Shown here: positions 1 through 9,050 of the stretch, one piece after another
How the letters are laid out: each line of letters opens with the position of its first letter
How positions within the stretch are numbered: position 1 is the stretch's first letter
Assembly: GCF_900178005.1 (NCBI RefSeq)
Contig: NZ_FXBS01000006.1
Location: 186,001 to 250,000 of the forward strand
Direction: 5' to 3'
Length of the DNA: 64,000 nucleotides
Source: Tuberibacillus sp. Marseille-P3662
GTDB lineage: Bacteria; Bacillota; Bacilli; Bacillales; Sporolactobacillaceae
Notes under the pieces: model-generated
Told to the model about the DNA's origin: nothing
Database searches by the model: none
Seen by the model: the letters and a program-made list of their open reading frames with translations, nothing else
Position numbers and translations under genes: made by a program

Positions 1-200
1 AAAAAAACTTAAATATCACTATTCAAGTTGACGGAAACATTAGTTTTGAAACGATACCGCAAGTCATTGCTAATGGAGCTGACATGCTAGTTTGTGGAAC
101 ATCTTGTTTGTTTAAAAAAAATCAGACACTGGAAGATGCAACAGCAAAATTAAAAAACTTTATTACTAAAATACCGGAATATTCCCCGGTGAACGCTTGA
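1..200 (+). CDS. Ribulose-phosphate 3-epimerase family protein, C-terminal part only
   Basis: Reading frame open from base 3 to the TGA at 198-200; the start lies outside the window. The 65 visible residues contain VDGNIS and GADMLVCGTS, matching the late beta-strand phosphate-binding segments of the Rpe/AlsE (beta/alpha)8 epimerases, which interconvert ketose 5- or 6-phosphates at C3. It sits 25 bp ahead of a ribokinase-type gene with no terminator between them, so it is probably the preceding gene of the same sugar operon. Whether it acts on ribulose-5-phosphate or allulose-6-phosphate cannot be told from this fragment; the operon context favours a rarer ketose phosphate. Confidence 0.8.
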   Translation, partial: KNLNITIQVDGNISFETIPQVIANGADMLVCGTSCLFKKNQTLEDATAKLKNFITKIPEYSPVNA

Positions 201-225
201 TTTTTCAAAGAGAGGGGGATGGATC

Positions 226-1173
226 ATGTGTATTACCGTAGTTGGAAGTATCAACACCGATGTTGTGGCACTGACGGATGATTATCCTCAACGAGGGGAA
301 ACCAGATTCGGAAATTCAATAGATTATTTGTCAGGGGGTAAAGGGGCAAATCAAGCAACATCGGTTGCAAAATTAAGTAAGGGCGTAAAGATAATTGGCG
401 CGGTTGGCAATGATCTTTATGGCGATAGATTGATTGATAGTTTAAACGAAAACGGGGTAAGTACCCATTTTATTAAAAGATCTAATACATTCTCAACAGG
501 TACTGCCATTATAACGATAGATCAAACAGCGGAGAATACCATGCTAGTATTAAAAGGAGCAAATGATGATTTGCTGACAGACGATATAGAAAAGGCGTTT
601 GAAAATATAAACGATAGTGACGTTCTTCTTGTACAAATGGAGGTTCCACAGGATACTGTGATTCGTGCTATGCAGCTAGCAAAACATAAAGGAATGCAAG
701 TGATCTTAGATCCGGCTCCTGCGGAGGGTATTACTGTAAAAGCATTAGAGTATGCGGATGTGATAACCCCTAATCGCCAAGAAACAAATCATTTAATTGG
801 TATTGATGTAACAAATATTGAAACCGCTGTCAGTGCAGCAAAAGCATTTGAAAATATGGGCGTCAGCAATTCCATCATTAAAATGGCTGATAAAGGCTCC
901 GTCGTTTATCGGAGTGGTCACTGGGAGTATATTGAGCCGATTAATGTTCAACCACTTGATACTGTTGGTGCTGGTGATGCTTTTGCAGGTGCTATAGCAT
1001 GCAGTATTTCCGATGGCTATGATCTCGTTGAAGCAGCCAAATTTGCGAATATTGTTGGTGCACTAAAAGTTACAAAATTAGGGGCACAGACAGGAATTCC
1101 AACACTAAATGAGGTTCATGCATTTTGCGAGGAAAGAGGATTAACTTGTTCTCAGTTAGAGGCAACAAGATAA
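226..1173 (+). CDS. rbsK: PfkB-family sugar kinase, ribokinase-like
   Basis: 315 residues, the usual ribokinase length. The N-terminal VVGSINTDVV strand and the SGGKGANQA motif (about residues 37-45) are the PfkB signature 1 region. DTVGAGDAFAG near residue 245 is signature 2, with the catalytic Asp and anion hole. It would phosphorylate an imported free sugar such as ribose or another pentose/ketose, using ATP in the cytosol. The ATG follows an AGAGGGGGA site by 6-7 bases. It is placed between an Rpe-like epimerase and an RbsA-type ATPase, so its substrate is probably the sugar carried by that importer. The rbsK symbol describes family, not proven substrate. Confidence 0.85.
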   Translation: MCITVVGSINTDVVALTDDYPQRGETRFGNSIDYLSGGKGANQATSVAKLSKGVKIIGAVGNDLYGDRLIDSLNENGVSTHFIKRSNTFSTGTAIITIDQTAENTMLVLKGANDDLLTDDIEKAFENINDSDVLLVQMEVPQDTVIRAMQLAKHKGMQVILDPAPAEGITVKALEYADVITPNRQETNHLIGIDVTNIETAVSAAKAFENMGVSNSIIKMADKGSVVYRSGHWEYIEPINVQPLDTVGAGDAFAGAIACSISDGYDLVEAAKFANIVGALKVTKLGAQTGIPTLNEVHAFCEERGLTCSQLEATR

Positions 1174-1185
1174 AGGGGGTTACTT

Positions 1186-2742
1186 GTGTTGAGTGAATAT
1201 CAATTACAAATGAAAAACATTAGTAAAACATTCCCGGGTGTTAAGGCACTTGAAGACGTAGAACTTGAGGTGAAGAAAGGTGAAGTTCACGCTTTAATTG
1301 GAGAGAATGGGGCCGGGAAATCTACTTTAATTAAAATACTATCAGGCATCCATAAGGCTGATGATGGTGCCCAGTTTTATTTTGAAGGTGAAGAGGCACA
1401 AATTAGTAAACCCATTGATGCTACGTTAAAAGGTATCTCAGTTATTTATCAAGATTTAAGTTTATTTCCTAATTTTTCAGTTGCGGAAAATATTCACATT
1501 GGTCAAGACAGCAATAAAATGCCGTGGAAGAAGGTGGACTGGAAAAATATCAAAAAGAGTGCTATTCAAGCCCTTGAAGAGCTGGAAGTGGATATTAATC
1601 CAAATACAATGGTCGAAACTCTGAGTATTGCGCAACAACAACTTGTCGAAATTGCAAGAGCTTTAGCGTTTGACTCAAAACTTATTGTAATGGATGAACC
1701 AACATCAGCTCTATCTTCTGGGGAAGTAGAAAAATTGTATCGTGTAGTTGAAAAATTAAAAAGAAGGGGCATTTCCATCATTTTTATTAGTCACAAATTG
1801 AAAGAACTGTTCCGGGTTTCGGATCGATTTACGGTTTTACGAGACGGAAAGTATGTAGGGTCCTATAGCCGGGATGAAATTGATGAATCTAAATTAGTAA
1901 CCTTAATGGTTGGACGTGAGGTTACTTATGAAAAGAATAAGGAAGAAGTTGAAGTTGGTGAAACCATATTTAAGGTAAATGGCTTTTCAAAACAAGGAAA
2001 TTTCAAGGATGTATCCTTTGAGCTAAAAAAGGGAGAGGTACTTGGGATTACTGGACTAGTCGGATCTGGTCGAACAGAATTGGCACAAGCCATTTTTGGA
2101 GTTAATAAACCAGAGAAAGGGACTACTGAAATTAATGGTAATCAAGTATCAATTAACTCTTCTAAAACCGCTGTCGATAATGGGATTGCTTATATTCCTG
2201 AAGCTCGGCAAACACAAGGTCTTGTACTTGGACAATCGATTATTAACAATATTTCACTACCTATCATTAAAAGATTACGAAACGCTATCAACCTCATTGA
2301 TCGTAAAAAGGAAGTTAAATTGTCGGAGGAATACGTTAAATCGTTAGATATTAGACCCGATAATCCTAATATACCTGCTGAAAAACTTTCCGGCGGTAAT
2401 CAGCAAAAAGTTGTTATTGCAAAATGGTTGGCGACAAGTCCAAAACTTCTTATCATTGATGAACCAACAAATGGTATAGATATTGGTGCAAAAACGGAGA
2501 TTCATAAGCTACTACGTAAACTCTCAAAAGAAGGTATAGGTGTGATTATGATTTCTTCGGAACTTCCTGAAGTTTTATCGGTAAGTGATAGAATTTTGGT
2601 TATGAGGAACGGGCGTATTTCGGGAGAGTTAAATGCCAAAGAGGCGACACAAGAAAAAATTATGAACCATGCATTACAGGGTCAAGGAAAGACTATCTCG
2701 AATGATCCTACTAATTCTGGCCAGATTAGTCAGGGGGTATAA
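1186..2742 (+). CDS. Sugar ABC importer ATP-binding protein, RbsA/RhaT type (two fused ATPase domains)
   Basis: 518 residues with two ABC modules. The first has Walker A GENGAGKST near residue 39, signature LSIAQQQLVEIARALA and Walker B LIVMDEPTSAL. The second has a degenerate Walker A (GLVGSGRTEL), signature LSGGNQQKVVIAKWLA and LLIIDEPTNGID. A degenerate second P-loop is normal for the carbohydrate CUT2 class. It energises uptake of a monosaccharide through the two permeases that follow at 3-bp and 10-bp gaps. The start is GTG, six bases after AAAGGGGG; a TTG follows directly and could also serve. Two separate permeases resemble RhaSTPQ or Lsr systems more than the RbsC homodimer, so ribose is not the only candidate substrate. 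Confidence 0.93.
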   Translation: MLSEYQLQMKNISKTFPGVKALEDVELEVKKGEVHALIGENGAGKSTLIKILSGIHKADDGAQFYFEGEEAQISKPIDATLKGISVIYQDLSLFPNFSVAENIHIGQDSNKMPWKKVDWKNIKKSAIQALEELEVDINPNTMVETLSIAQQQLVEIARALAFDSKLIVMDEPTSALSSGEVEKLYRVVEKLKRRGISIIFISHKLKELFRVSDRFTVLRDGKYVGSYSRDEIDESKLVTLMVGREVTYEKNKEEVEVGETIFKVNGFSKQGNFKDVSFELKKGEVLGITGLVGSGRTELAQAIFGVNKPEKGTTEINGNQVSINSSKTAVDNGIAYIPEARQTQGLVLGQSIINNISLPIIKRLRNAINLIDRKKEVKLSEEYVKSLDIRPDNPNIPAEKLSGGNQQKVVIAKWLATSPKLLIIDEPTNGIDIGAKTEIHKLLRKLSKEGIGVIMISSELPEVLSVSDRILVMRNGRISGELNAKEATQEKIMNHALQGQGKTISNDPTNSGQISQGV

Positions 2743-2745
2743 GTT

Positions 2746-3729
2746 ATGAAGGCGTTTCTAAAACAAAAAGAAGTCAGTATTTTAGCCATTATTATTCTAA
2801 TCAGTATCATTTTGACTGTTGTTAATCCAGTATTTCTAACTATGGGAAATATACTGGATATTATCGAGGGAAATGTGGTTATTGGCATTTTAGCTATTGG
2901 AATGACCTTAATCATTATAACAAGTGATATTGATGTATCGGTAGCCGCATTAACGACGGCCGTTGCAGTGATTATTGGGAATTTGTTTGCATATTTACCA
3001 GATAGCTGGATCTCAGTTGTTATTCTCTTCTTGGTTGCACCCTTGTGTGGTTTAGTACTTGGTTTTATCAATGGTTTTCTGGTCTCTAAAATTGAAATTC
3101 CTGCTATTGTCGTAACTTTAGGAACTTTGAATATCATGTCAGGTATTGTTTTGTATATTACAAATGGTCGATATCTAAATAGCACAAACTTTCCTGATGC
3201 ATTTTTAGCATTTGCCGGTTTTAAATTATTAGGGATTCCCATTTTAATTTACCTTCTAGCTATTGTTGCTATTGCAACTTGGTATATTTTAAAACACACG
3301 CAAATAGGTCGTTCGATCCTTGCGGTTGGTGGAAACACACAGTCATCAGTAAGGGTTGGAATTGATTATAAAAAAGTTAAACTATTTGTATTTTCATATA
3401 TGGGGTTTCTCGCTGGTATTGCTGCCATTGCTCAGACAACATATACAAAAGCTGTTGATCCCAACGGACTTGCGGGGCTTGAATTAACAGTAATTGCAGC
3501 AGTTGTGGTAGGTGGGGCAAATATTCATGGTGGTAGTGGATCGATTCATGGAACCTTACTAGGAGTTTTATTATTAGCAATAGTAGAAAATGGTATGATT
3601 TTAGCTCATATTAATACCTACTGGCAAAAGGTTGTTACTGGTGCCATTATTGTTTTTGCAGTTTCTTACGATCATTGGAACTATAAACGTTCACAAGAAA
3701 AATTAGCAAAAGTCGAAGTAGAGGCATAG
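2746..3729 (+). CDS. Sugar ABC importer permease (CUT2 family), first of two
   Basis: 327 residues, highly hydrophobic, with 8-10 predicted membrane spans, typical of RbsC/XylH-type permeases (BPD_transp_2). The conserved GLVLGFINGFLVSK and EIPAIVVTLGT segments and the late VVGGANIHGGSG loop are characteristic of this family. It forms the membrane channel with the next gene, driven by the fused ATPase upstream. The ATG lies just after the ATPase stop (CAGGGGGTATAAGTT as binding site), so translation is probably coupled. Substrate unknown from sequence. Confidence 0.93.
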   Translation: MKAFLKQKEVSILAIIILISIILTVVNPVFLTMGNILDIIEGNVVIGILAIGMTLIIITSDIDVSVAALTTAVAVIIGNLFAYLPDSWISVVILFLVAPLCGLVLGFINGFLVSKIEIPAIVVTLGTLNIMSGIVLYITNGRYLNSTNFPDAFLAFAGFKLLGIPILIYLLAIVAIATWYILKHTQIGRSILAVGGNTQSSVRVGIDYKKVKLFVFSYMGFLAGIAAIAQTTYTKAVDPNGLAGLELTVIAAVVVGGANIHGGSGSIHGTLLGVLLLAIVENGMILAHINTYWQKVVTGAIIVFAVSYDHWNYKRSQEKLAKVEVEA

Positions 3730-3739
3730 GGGGGAGAAA

Positions 3740-4693
3740 ATGAAGTTATCAAAGGAAAGTGTATTGGGGCTAATTGCACTAGCAATATTTCTGTTAATGA
3801 GTCTCATTACACCTGGGTTTCTATCTTCAAACAATATAAAAAGTATGATGTTTCAATTACCGGAATTTGGGCTAATCGCACTTGCTATGATGGTTGTTAT
3901 TGTAACCGGGGGAATTGACTTATCGATTACCTATATTGCTGCTCTTTCTGGTGTAGGTGCAGCGTTAATGATGTCCCATGGTTTTTCAATACTACCTGCA
4001 GTTTTGGTAGCTATCTTGTTCGGTTTAGCTTGTGGAGCATTTAATGGTTTTATTATATCAAAAATCGGCGTTTCACCAATCCTAGTAACCTTGGGAACGA
4101 TGGTACTGTTTGAAGGAGTTATTTTAGCTATAACAAAAGGTCACTCTATATCAGGATTTAGTGATGCATATGGATTAATTGGTAATGGGTATTATATGGG
4201 GGTTGTTCCGTTATCAATGGTGATCTTTGTTATTTTTGCAATTATTACCTCAATTTTATTAAATAAAACTGGTTGGGGTAGAAGTATTTATATGTATGGT
4301 AGTAATGATGTTGCAACACTATTTTCAGGAGTTAAAAACAGCCGTATATTAATGAAAGTTTATTTATATGCATCTTTATTGGCTGCAATATCTGCGATTA
4401 TCATGACTTCACGTTATAATTCAGTGAAAGTCGACCTTGGGTCATCCTATTTGTTGCAAAGTGTTGCTGCTGCTGTGTTAGGTGGAACGAATATTCATGG
4501 TGGATATGGAAAAGTGATGGGAACCGTGTACGCGGTCATTATCTTCCAAATGATATCTAATGGATTGAATCTCTTAGGTGTTGACAGAGCGATTGTCGAT
4601 GTATTCATCGGTGGTATCCTTATCATTGTTCTCACATTGAACTTTTTTTCAGACAAGTTTAAGAAAAATAAAGAAACCAAATCAGCAGCTTAA
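3740..4693 (+). CDS. Sugar ABC importer permease (CUT2 family), second of two
   Basis: 317 residues, paralogous to its upstream neighbour: VTGGIDLS, GAFNGFIISKIGVSPILVTLGT and VLGGTNIHGGYG occupy equivalent positions. It would pair with that protein as a permease heterodimer in the plasma membrane. The start follows AGGGGGGAG by 7 bases. Two non-identical permeases per transporter are known for rhamnose (RhaP/RhaQ) and autoinducer-2 (LsrC/LsrD) importers, whereas ribose systems usually have one. The gene is followed by an 85-bp gap with a short perfect palindrome before the binding-protein gene. Confidence 0.93.
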   Translation: MKLSKESVLGLIALAIFLLMSLITPGFLSSNNIKSMMFQLPEFGLIALAMMVVIVTGGIDLSITYIAALSGVGAALMMSHGFSILPAVLVAILFGLACGAFNGFIISKIGVSPILVTLGTMVLFEGVILAITKGHSISGFSDAYGLIGNGYYMGVVPLSMVIFVIFAIITSILLNKTGWGRSIYMYGSNDVATLFSGVKNSRILMKVYLYASLLAAISAIIMTSRYNSVKVDLGSSYLLQSVAAAVLGGTNIHGGYGKVMGTVYAVIIFQMISNGLNLLGVDRAIVDVFIGGILIIVLTLNFFSDKFKKNKETKSAA

Positions 4694-4723
4694 GAAAAAC
4701 AGATAATGTCAGCTTAGATTTTT

Positions 4724-4738
4724 CCTAGAAATTCTAGG
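4724..4738. promoter_or_regulatory. 15-bp perfect palindrome upstream of the binding-protein gene
   Basis: CCTAGAA-A-TTCTAGG is a perfect dyad with a single central base, 40 bp before the start of the substrate-binding protein. The loop is too tight for a good RNA hairpin, so a protein-binding operator is more likely than a terminator. No binding protein is known; function is inferred only from symmetry and position. Confidence 0.35.
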
Positions 4739-4778
4739 TTAAATATAAAATTATTCATATTTTAAGGGGGAAATTCGA

Positions 4779-5822
4779 ATGAGAAAGTCAATCATAAGCC
4801 TATTGTCAGTTCTATTTTTTGTAGGAATACTGGCGGGGTGTGTCTCCAAGAACAGTGGATCGGACACTGGGAGTAGTGGAAACAAAGGTGAAGAATCAAG
4901 TGGTAGTGATGAATTGACAGTTGCTGTTGTTCCTAAACTTGTGGGTATTCCCTATTTTAATGCATCGGAAAAAGGGGCGGAACAAGCTGGAAAAGACTTA
5001 GGTATCAATGTTGAGTATACCGGTCCAACCAAAGCAGATGCAGCTGCACAAGTTAAAGTAATAGAGGATTTGATTTCTAAGAATGTAGATGTTATTGCGG
5101 TTGCTCCAAACGATCCAGCATCTGTTGAGCCGGTACTTAAAAAAGCAAAGGAGCAAGGAATAAAGGTCATGGATTGGGATACACCGGCTAACAAAGATCT
5201 TGTAGATCTTTCCGTGCATCAAATTGATGACAAAGTCTTTGGAAGTCACATGGCTGAAAAGTTAGTTAAAGCTATGGGAACAGACTCAGGTCAAGTAGCA
5301 CTTTTAACTGGTGGGCTGAGTGCCGCGAATTTAAATTCTTGGCTGGATGCAGCAAAGAAAAAATTCGCTGAAGATTATCCGGGCATTGAAATTGTTACTG
5401 ATAAAATTCCAACGGATGAAAAACAGCAGGTTGCTTATCAGAAAACATTGAATTTAATTAAGTCATATCCGAACTTAAAAGGTATTCTGGCTGTTTCTAC
5501 TCCAGCTCCTTTAGGTGCAGCTCAAGCAATACAAGAGAAAGGACTACAAGACAAAATTGCAGTTGTGGGTTCAGCGCTTCCTACTGATTCGAAACCATTC
5601 TTGGAAGATGGATCACTAGATACAGCTGTTCTTTGGAATCCAAAAAAACTAGGTTATTTAACTGTTAAATTAGGAAAAATGCTTGCAGAAGGTAAAATAC
5701 CAAAAGATGATCAAAATATTGAGAATATAGGAAATATTTCAATTAAAGAAGATGGTAAAACTGTGATCATGGGGCCTCCAGCAGACTATACGAAAGAAAA
5801 CGCGGGTAACTTTGACTTTTAA
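4779..5822 (+). CDS. Sugar ABC importer substrate-binding lipoprotein (Peripla_BP_4 type)
   Basis: 347 residues. The signal peptide ends in the lipobox LAGC (Cys about residue 21), so the protein is lipid-anchored outside the membrane. A Gly/Ser-rich linker follows, then the two-lobe periplasmic-binding fold: VAVVPKLVGIPYF opens lobe 1, IEDLISKNVDVIAVAPND is the typical first-lobe helix and strand, and a hinge near DWDTPA follows. It resembles RhaS/LsrB-like CUT2 binding proteins. It delivers the substrate to the two permeases upstream. The start follows AAGGGGGAAATTCGA. A cre-like site and a hairpin lie immediately after the stop. Confidence 0.92.
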   Translation: MRKSIISLLSVLFFVGILAGCVSKNSGSDTGSSGNKGEESSGSDELTVAVVPKLVGIPYFNASEKGAEQAGKDLGINVEYTGPTKADAAAQVKVIEDLISKNVDVIAVAPNDPASVEPVLKKAKEQGIKVMDWDTPANKDLVDLSVHQIDDKVFGSHMAEKLVKAMGTDSGQVALLTGGLSAANLNSWLDAAKKKFAEDYPGIEIVTDKIPTDEKQQVAYQKTLNLIKSYPNLKGILAVSTPAPLGAAQAIQEKGLQDKIAVVGSALPTDSKPFLEDGSLDTAVLWNPKKLGYLTVKLGKMLAEGKIPKDDQNIENIGNISIKEDGKTVIMGPPADYTKENAGNFDF

Positions 5823-5823
5823 A

Positions 5824-5837
5824 TGTAAGCGCTGTAA
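5824..5837 (+). promoter_or_regulatory. cre-like site (CcpA carbon catabolite control)
   Basis: TGTAAGCGCTGTAA matches the cre consensus TGWAANCGNTNWCA at 13 of 14 positions. It lies directly after the stop of the binding-protein gene and before the epimerase and kinase genes, so CcpA bound here would act as a roadblock within the operon or control an internal promoter. Confidence 0.6.
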
Positions 5838-5840
5838 CTA

Positions 5841-5877
5841 AGGGGCGCTTCCAAAATCTCTGGGAGCCCCTTCTTTA
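5841..5877 (+). terminator. Intercistronic hairpin with T-rich tail
   Basis: GGGGCGCTTCC and GGGAGCCCC form a slightly bulged stem followed by TTCTTTATT. It stands between the binding-protein gene and the epimerase gene 24 bp later. In importer operons such hairpins often stabilise the abundant binding-protein mRNA or partly terminate; full termination is uncertain. Confidence 0.5.
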
Positions 5878-5901
5878 TTGGTAATTATTAGGAGGAAATA
5901 A

Positions 5902-6852
5902 ATGAAAAGACAAAATTATCAAGTAAAAGATGATCAAATAAAAAAGGCATTTAAGACGTTAAAGAAAGAACATCCTGAAAAATTGAAAAGAAAATTAAAC
6001 TTTTCATGGAGTAACTGGGGATTTGGATTGGAGTCGTTAGAAGAGTCAATTATACGGTTAAAAGAAGCAGGAATTGATTTTATTGAACTTCATGGCAATC
6101 ATTATGGAGAAGATCTAGGTTATGAACAGCATACTACATTAGATCTTTTACAAAAATATGGAATGAAAGTATCCGGTGTTTGTGGAATGTTTTCAAAAGA
6201 AAATGACTTATCAAGTAATATGCCAAGTAAGAGACAAGAAGCAATAAACTATATAAAAAGGGAAATTGAATTTACAAATGCTGTAGGTGGGCATTACCTA
6301 CTAGTAGTACCAGGGGCTGTTGGTCGACCTGATCCATATGATGATACTGAGTTTGATAGAAGTGTACAAACGTTAAAAAGTCTAGGTCATTTGTTTAAAA
6401 ATAATAAGGTAAAAGCTGCAATAGAACCAGTCAGAGCAGCTGAAGTTAGCTTCACCCATACGGTTTCTGATGCCAAACAGTATATTAACGCTATAAATCA
6501 TTCAGGTGTTCAAAATATAAATGGAGATATATACCACATGCAATCGGAAGAGTCACATATCGGTGAAGCCATCATTGAAGCTGGGGATCTGCTGGTCAAT
6601 TTGCATTTGGCTGATAGTAATAGAGGGGCACTAGGTGAAGGATTTATGGATATCGATACCATTATTATGGCATTATATTTGATCGGTTTTAATCAAGAAG
6701 GAAAGTTTGTGACCCCTGAACCGCTTGGCTCTGGTGGAGATCCGTATCCTGCTATGAATGCTATACCCGATCAAAAAAAACTTGATCACTTGGTTTGGCA
6801 AACGATTACCTATTTTAGAGAAAGAGAAAATGAACTACTGAACAGAAGCTAG
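5902..6852 (+). CDS. Sugar (phosphate) isomerase/epimerase, D-tagatose 3-epimerase-like TIM barrel
   Basis: 316 residues in the AP_endonuc_2/xylose-isomerase-like TIM-barrel family. Visible family features are GIDFIELHGNHYGED, the strand with AAIEPVRA (metal-binding Glu), NINGDIYHM and LHLADSNRGALGEG, which places the second Glu/His/Asp set of the metal site. About 40 extra residues precede the first barrel strand. Family members epimerise free ketoses at C3 (tagatose, allulose) or isomerise related sugars with a divalent metal. In this operon it probably converts the imported sugar to the substrate of the kinase downstream. Start ATG follows TTAGGAGGAAATAA. Confidence 0.8.
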   Translation: MKRQNYQVKDDQIKKAFKTLKKEHPEKLKRKLNFSWSNWGFGLESLEESIIRLKEAGIDFIELHGNHYGEDLGYEQHTTLDLLQKYGMKVSGVCGMFSKENDLSSNMPSKRQEAINYIKREIEFTNAVGGHYLLVVPGAVGRPDPYDDTEFDRSVQTLKSLGHLFKNNKVKAAIEPVRAAEVSFTHTVSDAKQYINAINHSGVQNINGDIYHMQSEESHIGEAIIEAGDLLVNLHLADSNRGALGEGFMDIDTIIMALYLIGFNQEGKFVTPEPLGSGGDPYPAMNAIPDQKKLDHLVWQTITYFRERENELLNRS

Positions 6853-6955
6853 TTGGTAAATAATTCAATTAAGGTTTATGTAGAATCAAGTGCTCTCACA
6901 TATTGTTGATCAAAACGACGCATATAGTAGACAAACGAACAGGGAGTGGAATTAC

Positions 6956-8623
6956 ATGCCAGAAAAATATGCGATTGGTGTTGATTACGGAACGGAGTCA
7001 GGTCGAGCAGTACTTGTGTCGTTAAAGAACGGAAAAGAAATGACAGATCACGTCACGACTTATAGGCATGGGGTAATAGATAAGAGTTTACCCGGATCTG
7101 GAGTACACCTAGATTTTGATTGGGCTTTACAGCATCCAAACGATTATATAGAAGTATTGAAGCAGTCCATTCCTGCTGTATTGAAGAGATCAGGTGTGAA
7201 TCCCAATGATGTTATTGGAATAGGTATCGATTTTACCGCATGTACAATGTTGCCTATAGATGAACAAGGTGAACCCCTTTGTTTTCACCCGAATCTAAAG
7301 TTTAATCCCCATAGTTGGGTTAAACTGTGGAAGCATCATGCAGCTCAAGATGAAGCTAATCGAATCAATCAAATTGCCGAACAACGGAATGAGAAATTTT
7401 TGAGCCGATATGGAGGGAAAATATCTTCTGAATGGATGACAGCAAAGGTTTGGCAAATATTGAATGAAGCCCCTGAAATATATAACCAAACCGATCAATT
7501 CTTGGAAGCAACCGATTGGGTCATATTTAAAATGACAAATAATTTCCTTCGAAATAGTTGTACAGCGGGCTACAAAGCTATTTGGCATAAACAAGATGGA
7601 TATCCAAACAGGGAATTTTATAAGGCGTTAGATAAGCGAATGGAAGATCTAAATGAGACGAAATTTCGCGGGGAAGTAGCTCCACTTGGTACGAAGGCAG
7701 GAGAACTAACGAAAGAAATGGCCAAACTGTTGGGTTTAAATACTGGAACTGCTGTAGCTGTAGGAAATGTTGATGCTCATGTGGCTGTTCCAGCAATGGG
7801 AGTAGTGACCCCACGTAAGCTTGTTATGGCAATGGGAACTTCAATTTGCCATATGGTGTTAGGAGAAGATGAAAAGAATGTTGAAGGCATGTGTGGTGTT
7901 GTAGAAGATGGTATTATACCTGGGTTTTATGGTTATGAAGCTGGACAGTCTGCTGTTGGTGATATCTTTGCATGGTATGTTGATCAAGCGGTTCCGGCTT
8001 ATGTTAAACAGACAGCTGAAAAAGAGGGTCTAAGCGTCCATAAATGGATGGAAACAAAAGCTTCCCAATATAAACCAGGCGAAACAGGGCTCTTAGCATT
8101 AGATTGGTGGAATGGGAACCGATCTGTGCTAGTGGATACGGAGCTAAGTGGATTACTATTGGGTGTCACACTTCAGACAAAGCCAGAGGAGATTTACCGT
8201 GCTTTACTCGAAGCAACTGCCTTTGGAACACGAAAGATTGTGGATGCATTTATTCAAAGTGGTGTGAAAGTTGATGAATTGTATGCATGTGGTGGGCTAC
8301 CACAAAAAAACCCGTTACTCATGCAAATTTACGCTGATGTTACCAATCGTACAATCACCATCGCCGATTCTAAACAAACCCCGGCCCTCGGAGCAGCCAT
8401 GTTTGGAGCAGTCGCCGCAGGAACATTGAAAGGTGGTTTTGACACAATTATAGAAGCTTCAGAACAAATGGCTCGTGTTAAGGAAGAAAAGATTGTTCCC
8501 ATACCTGAAAATGTAGCCTTATATGAACAAATATATAAAGAATATACAAAACTTCACGATTATTTTGGACATGGGGAGAACAGTGTTATGAAACGTCTGA
8601 GGGGAATTAGGTCAGAATATTAG
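6956..8623 (+). CDS. araB: FGGY-family kinase, ribulokinase (AraB)-like
   Basis: 555 residues from the ATG preceded by AGGGAGTGG; an upstream GTG at 6890 lacks a comparable site. The first strand [17 protein letters not shown], the [12 protein letters not shown] strand and the glycine-rich [14 protein letters not shown] and [18 protein letters not shown] segments are typical of bacterial L-ribulokinases, which are longer (about 560 residues) than xylulokinases. It would phosphorylate a 2-ketopentose at the terminal hydroxyl. No araA or araD is present nearby, and the adjacent genes are epimerases, so the true substrate may be D- or L-ribulose or a rarer ketose. The assignment to AraB is by sequence resemblance only. 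Confidence 0.8.
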   Translation: MPEKYAIGVDYGTESGRAVLVSLKNGKEMTDHVTTYRHGVIDKSLPGSGVHLDFDWALQHPNDYIEVLKQSIPAVLKRSGVNPNDVIGIGIDFTACTMLPIDEQGEPLCFHPNLKFNPHSWVKLWKHHAAQDEANRINQIAEQRNEKFLSRYGGKISSEWMTAKVWQILNEAPEIYNQTDQFLEATDWVIFKMTNNFLRNSCTAGYKAIWHKQDGYPNREFYKALDKRMEDLNETKFRGEVAPLGTKAGELTKEMAKLLGLNTGTAVAVGNVDAHVAVPAMGVVTPRKLVMAMGTSICHMVLGEDEKNVEGMCGVVEDGIIPGFYGYEAGQSAVGDIFAWYVDQAVPAYVKQTAEKEGLSVHKWMETKASQYKPGETGLLALDWWNGNRSVLVDTELSGLLLGVTLQTKPEEIYRALLEATAFGTRKIVDAFIQSGVKVDELYACGGLPQKNPLLMQIYADVTNRTITIADSKQTPALGAAMFGAVAAGTLKGGFDTIIEASEQMARVKEEKIVPIPENVALYEQIYKEYTKLHDYFGHGENSVMKRLRGIRSEY

Positions 8624-8995
8624 ATATTTTTTTTATAGGGGTTTGCTCAGTTAAGCAAAATACAATGTGATTTTCACCCAAAAGGTTACTCTTTACTCTA
8701 CATGGCTTCATAAATTAGTTAAATATAGAAGAGATGCAGTCGATATTTCGAGAACGCTGATAATAGGTTTTGTGGAGCCTTCTTGCTGAATTGCAATTCA
8801 TTGTATAGCCTAGGCAGCAAGTACTTGATAAATCAGCTGATGAGGTTAATAGGTTAAAAAACTGCTGGGAAGTCTCCCTTTACGGCTAGTAATCACTCGT
8901 GTTCTGAAGCATATTTTTAAAGTTATTCCGCCTGTTTAGGGTGCAATAACTTGGGAGTTATCAAGCGAGATTTCAGTTTCTGAATATAACTTCAT
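8624..8995. other. Intergenic stretch without a recognisable gene
   Basis: About 370 bp after the kinase gene hold no open frame with a ribosome binding site. A small TTGCT/AGCAA stem lies at 8642-8657. The rest has many stops in all frames and may be decayed sequence; nothing specific was recognised. Confidence 0.5.
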
Positions 8996-9034
8996 TAAAA
9001 GGTTATTGGTATATGGCCAATAGCCTTTTTTTAT
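8996..9034 (+). terminator. Rho-independent terminator of the ketose operon
   Basis: GGTTATTGG (9001-9009) pairs with CCAATAGCC (9017-9025) with one G-T pair, extended by flanking A/T pairs and followed by TTTTTTTATT. Confidence 0.85.
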
Positions 9035-9050
9035 TAAAGTAGCAATTCAA

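Noticed and set aside
2730-3242. 170-codon minus-strand frame opposite the first CUT2 permease
   Set aside because: It is the complement of a real permease gene, rich in Ile/Thr/Lys as expected of an antisense shadow, with no ribosome binding site.
6890-6955. Upstream GTG start for the AraB-like kinase adding 22 residues
   Set aside because: The extra residues are not conserved-looking and the AGGGAGTGG site is correctly placed only for the ATG at 6956.
8624-8995. Riboswitch or structured RNA in the gap after the AraB-like kinase
   Set aside because: No recognisable conserved riboswitch core was found, and the stretch precedes a terminator of the upstream operon rather than a gene start.
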